From positions 1 to 64,000 of the forward strand of contig JAZTXH010000011.1 in NCBI GenBank assembly GCA_045636325.1: a DNA stretch of 64,000 nucleotides. The letters run 5' to 3'. Below the pieces are notes generated by a model. The model did not search any database. It saw only the letters and a program-made list of their open reading frames with translations, and had not been told where the DNA came from. Of this stretch, positions 63,191-64,000 are shown in pieces. The translations under genes were made by a program, and so were the position numbers. The number at the start of each line of letters is the position of its first letter. Position 1 is the stretch's first letter. Origin of the DNA: CAKSHP01 sp045636325 (GTDB lineage: Bacteria; Bacillota; Clostridia; UBA1381; UMGS1253).

Positions 63191-64000
63191 ATGGATTGCA
63201 TTGCTATGATTTTGGCAGGCGGTCAGGGAAGCCGTTTGGGAGCTTTAACAAAAGACGTTGCAAAACCTGCGGTTTCATTTGGAGGCAAATACCGTATTAT
63301 TGATTTTGCCTTGAGTAACTGTGCTCATTCGGGCATTGATACGGTAGGTGTTTTAACTCAGTATCAGCCATTGGAGCTTAATACCTATATCGGTAACGGA
63401 GTTCCATGGGATTTGGACAGAAATTACGGGGGCGTGTTTGTTCTTCCCCCATATCAGAAAGCGGAAAAAGGTGAGTGGTATAAGGGAACGGCAAACGCCA
63501 TTTATCAGAACATCAGCTTTATTGAGCAGTTTAATCCTGATAACATACTCATTTTATCAGGTGACCATATTTATAAAATGAATTATCAAAAGATGCTTAT
63601 GGCACACATTGAAAAGGGTGCTGATGCAACAGTTGCTGTTATGCCTGTTGCATGGGAAGAAGCATCCCGATTTGGCATTATGTCAACCGATTCTGAGGGT
63701 AAAATCACAGAATTTGCTGAAAAACCAAAGGAGCCCAAAAGCAATCTTGCATCTATGGGCATTTACATCTTTAACTGGCAGAAATTAAAAAAATACCTTA
63801 TTGAAGACGAAAACACTCCTGGATCAGATAACGATTTCGGTAAAAACATCATTCCCGAAATGCTTGGTGCTTCTGAGAAAATGTATGCATATAATTTTGA
63901 GGGATACTGGAGAGATGTTGGTACAATTCAGAGCCTTTGGGACGCTCATATGGATATGCTCTCTGACCCGCCCCGCCTTAACGTACAGGATTCTTCATGG
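63191..64000 (+). CDS. glgC: Glucose-1-phosphate adenylyltransferase, cut by window end
   Basis: 270 codons seen. MILAGGQGSRLGALTK is the nucleotide-binding loop; KPAVSFGGKYRIIDF, YKGTANAIYQN, SGDHIYKM and the EGYWRDVGT region are typical of GlgC. It makes ADP-glucose, the committed step of glycogen synthesis. GGAGGAG precedes the ATG, 86 bases after glgB. Confidence 0.97.
   Translation, partial: MDCIAMILAGGQGSRLGALTKDVAKPAVSFGGKYRIIDFALSNCAHSGIDTVGVLTQYQPLELNTYIGNGVPWDLDRNYGGVFVLPPYQKAEKGEWYKGTANAIYQNISFIEQFNPDNILILSGDHIYKMNYQKMLMAHIEKGADATVAVMPVAWEEASRFGIMSTDSEGKITEFAEKPKEPKSNLASMGIYIFNWQKLKKYLIEDENTPGSDNDFGKNIIPEMLGASEKMYAYNFEGYWRDVGTIQSLWDAHMDMLSDPPRLNVQDSSW

Overview
The window looks like a low-GC, anaerobic, spore-forming Firmicute of class Clostridia. 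The grounds are AT-rich DNA, strong AGGAGG-type ribosome binding sites, the sporulation gene yunB, a three-gene GerA/GerB/GerC germinant receptor, a three-subunit [FeFe] hydrogenase with the maturase HydE, SepF/DivIVA division genes and an ECF-type vitamin transporter. I cannot name a genus from the sequence alone. There is no CRISPR array, rRNA operon, prophage or intact insertion sequence in view.

Layout, left to right. 1-3.5 kb: a cobalamin-riboswitch-controlled ECF transporter, transcribed leftward. 3.6-5.3 kb: a secreted lipoprotein and a five-tRNA operon (Gly-Arg-His-Gln-Lys) behind a perfect consensus promoter. 5.4-13.4 kb: clpE-type unfoldase, yunB, a flavodoxin-like protein, an aspartate aminotransferase, a secreted unknown, an M19 dipeptidase, yraN and rnhB. 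13.5-20.8 kb: a DUF4364 protein, then rluD-lspA-aroB and the cell-division operon hlyD-yggS-sepF-yggT-ylmH-divIVA. Compared with the familiar ylm-divIVA-ileS-lspA-rluD order, aroB sits where ileS is expected. 20.8-23.5 kb: two decayed oxidoreductase genes around an rsuA-type gene, then purC. 23.6-31.6 kb: the germinant receptor operon and the electron-bifurcating-type hydrogenase operon hydCBA.

31.7-53.2 kb is the largest unit: 20 tightly packed leftward genes, apparently one transcript, for a cell-surface polysaccharide. It runs from one sigma-A-like promoter (about 53.2 kb) to one strong terminator (about 31.7 kb). It encodes an initiating sugar-phosphate transferase, six glycosyltransferases, an EpsG-type polymerase, a flippase, enzymes for UDP-GalNAcA-type and UDP-L-FucNAc precursors, a pyruvyl transferase, an FrhB-like protein, and an unusual pair made of an HpcH/HpaI-type aldolase and a D-2-hydroxyacid dehydrogenase.

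53.4-64 kb: hydE and tcdA rightward, a copper-type P-ATPase with a metal-binding domain at each end, an ECF sigma/anti-sigma pair, a fragment of a surface-repeat protein, a multi-pass membrane protein, and the start of a glycogen operon (glgB, glgC, the latter cut by the window edge).

The most unusual signal is at 60852-61157. A perfect 33-bp inverted repeat brackets the 240-bp region that carries the two outward promoters of the membrane-protein gene and glgB. Each repeat copy lies in a 5' leader just ahead of the ribosome binding site and can itself fold into a hairpin. It could be a site-specific inversion switch that exchanges the two promoters, or a shared leader RNA element; the sequence alone does not decide.
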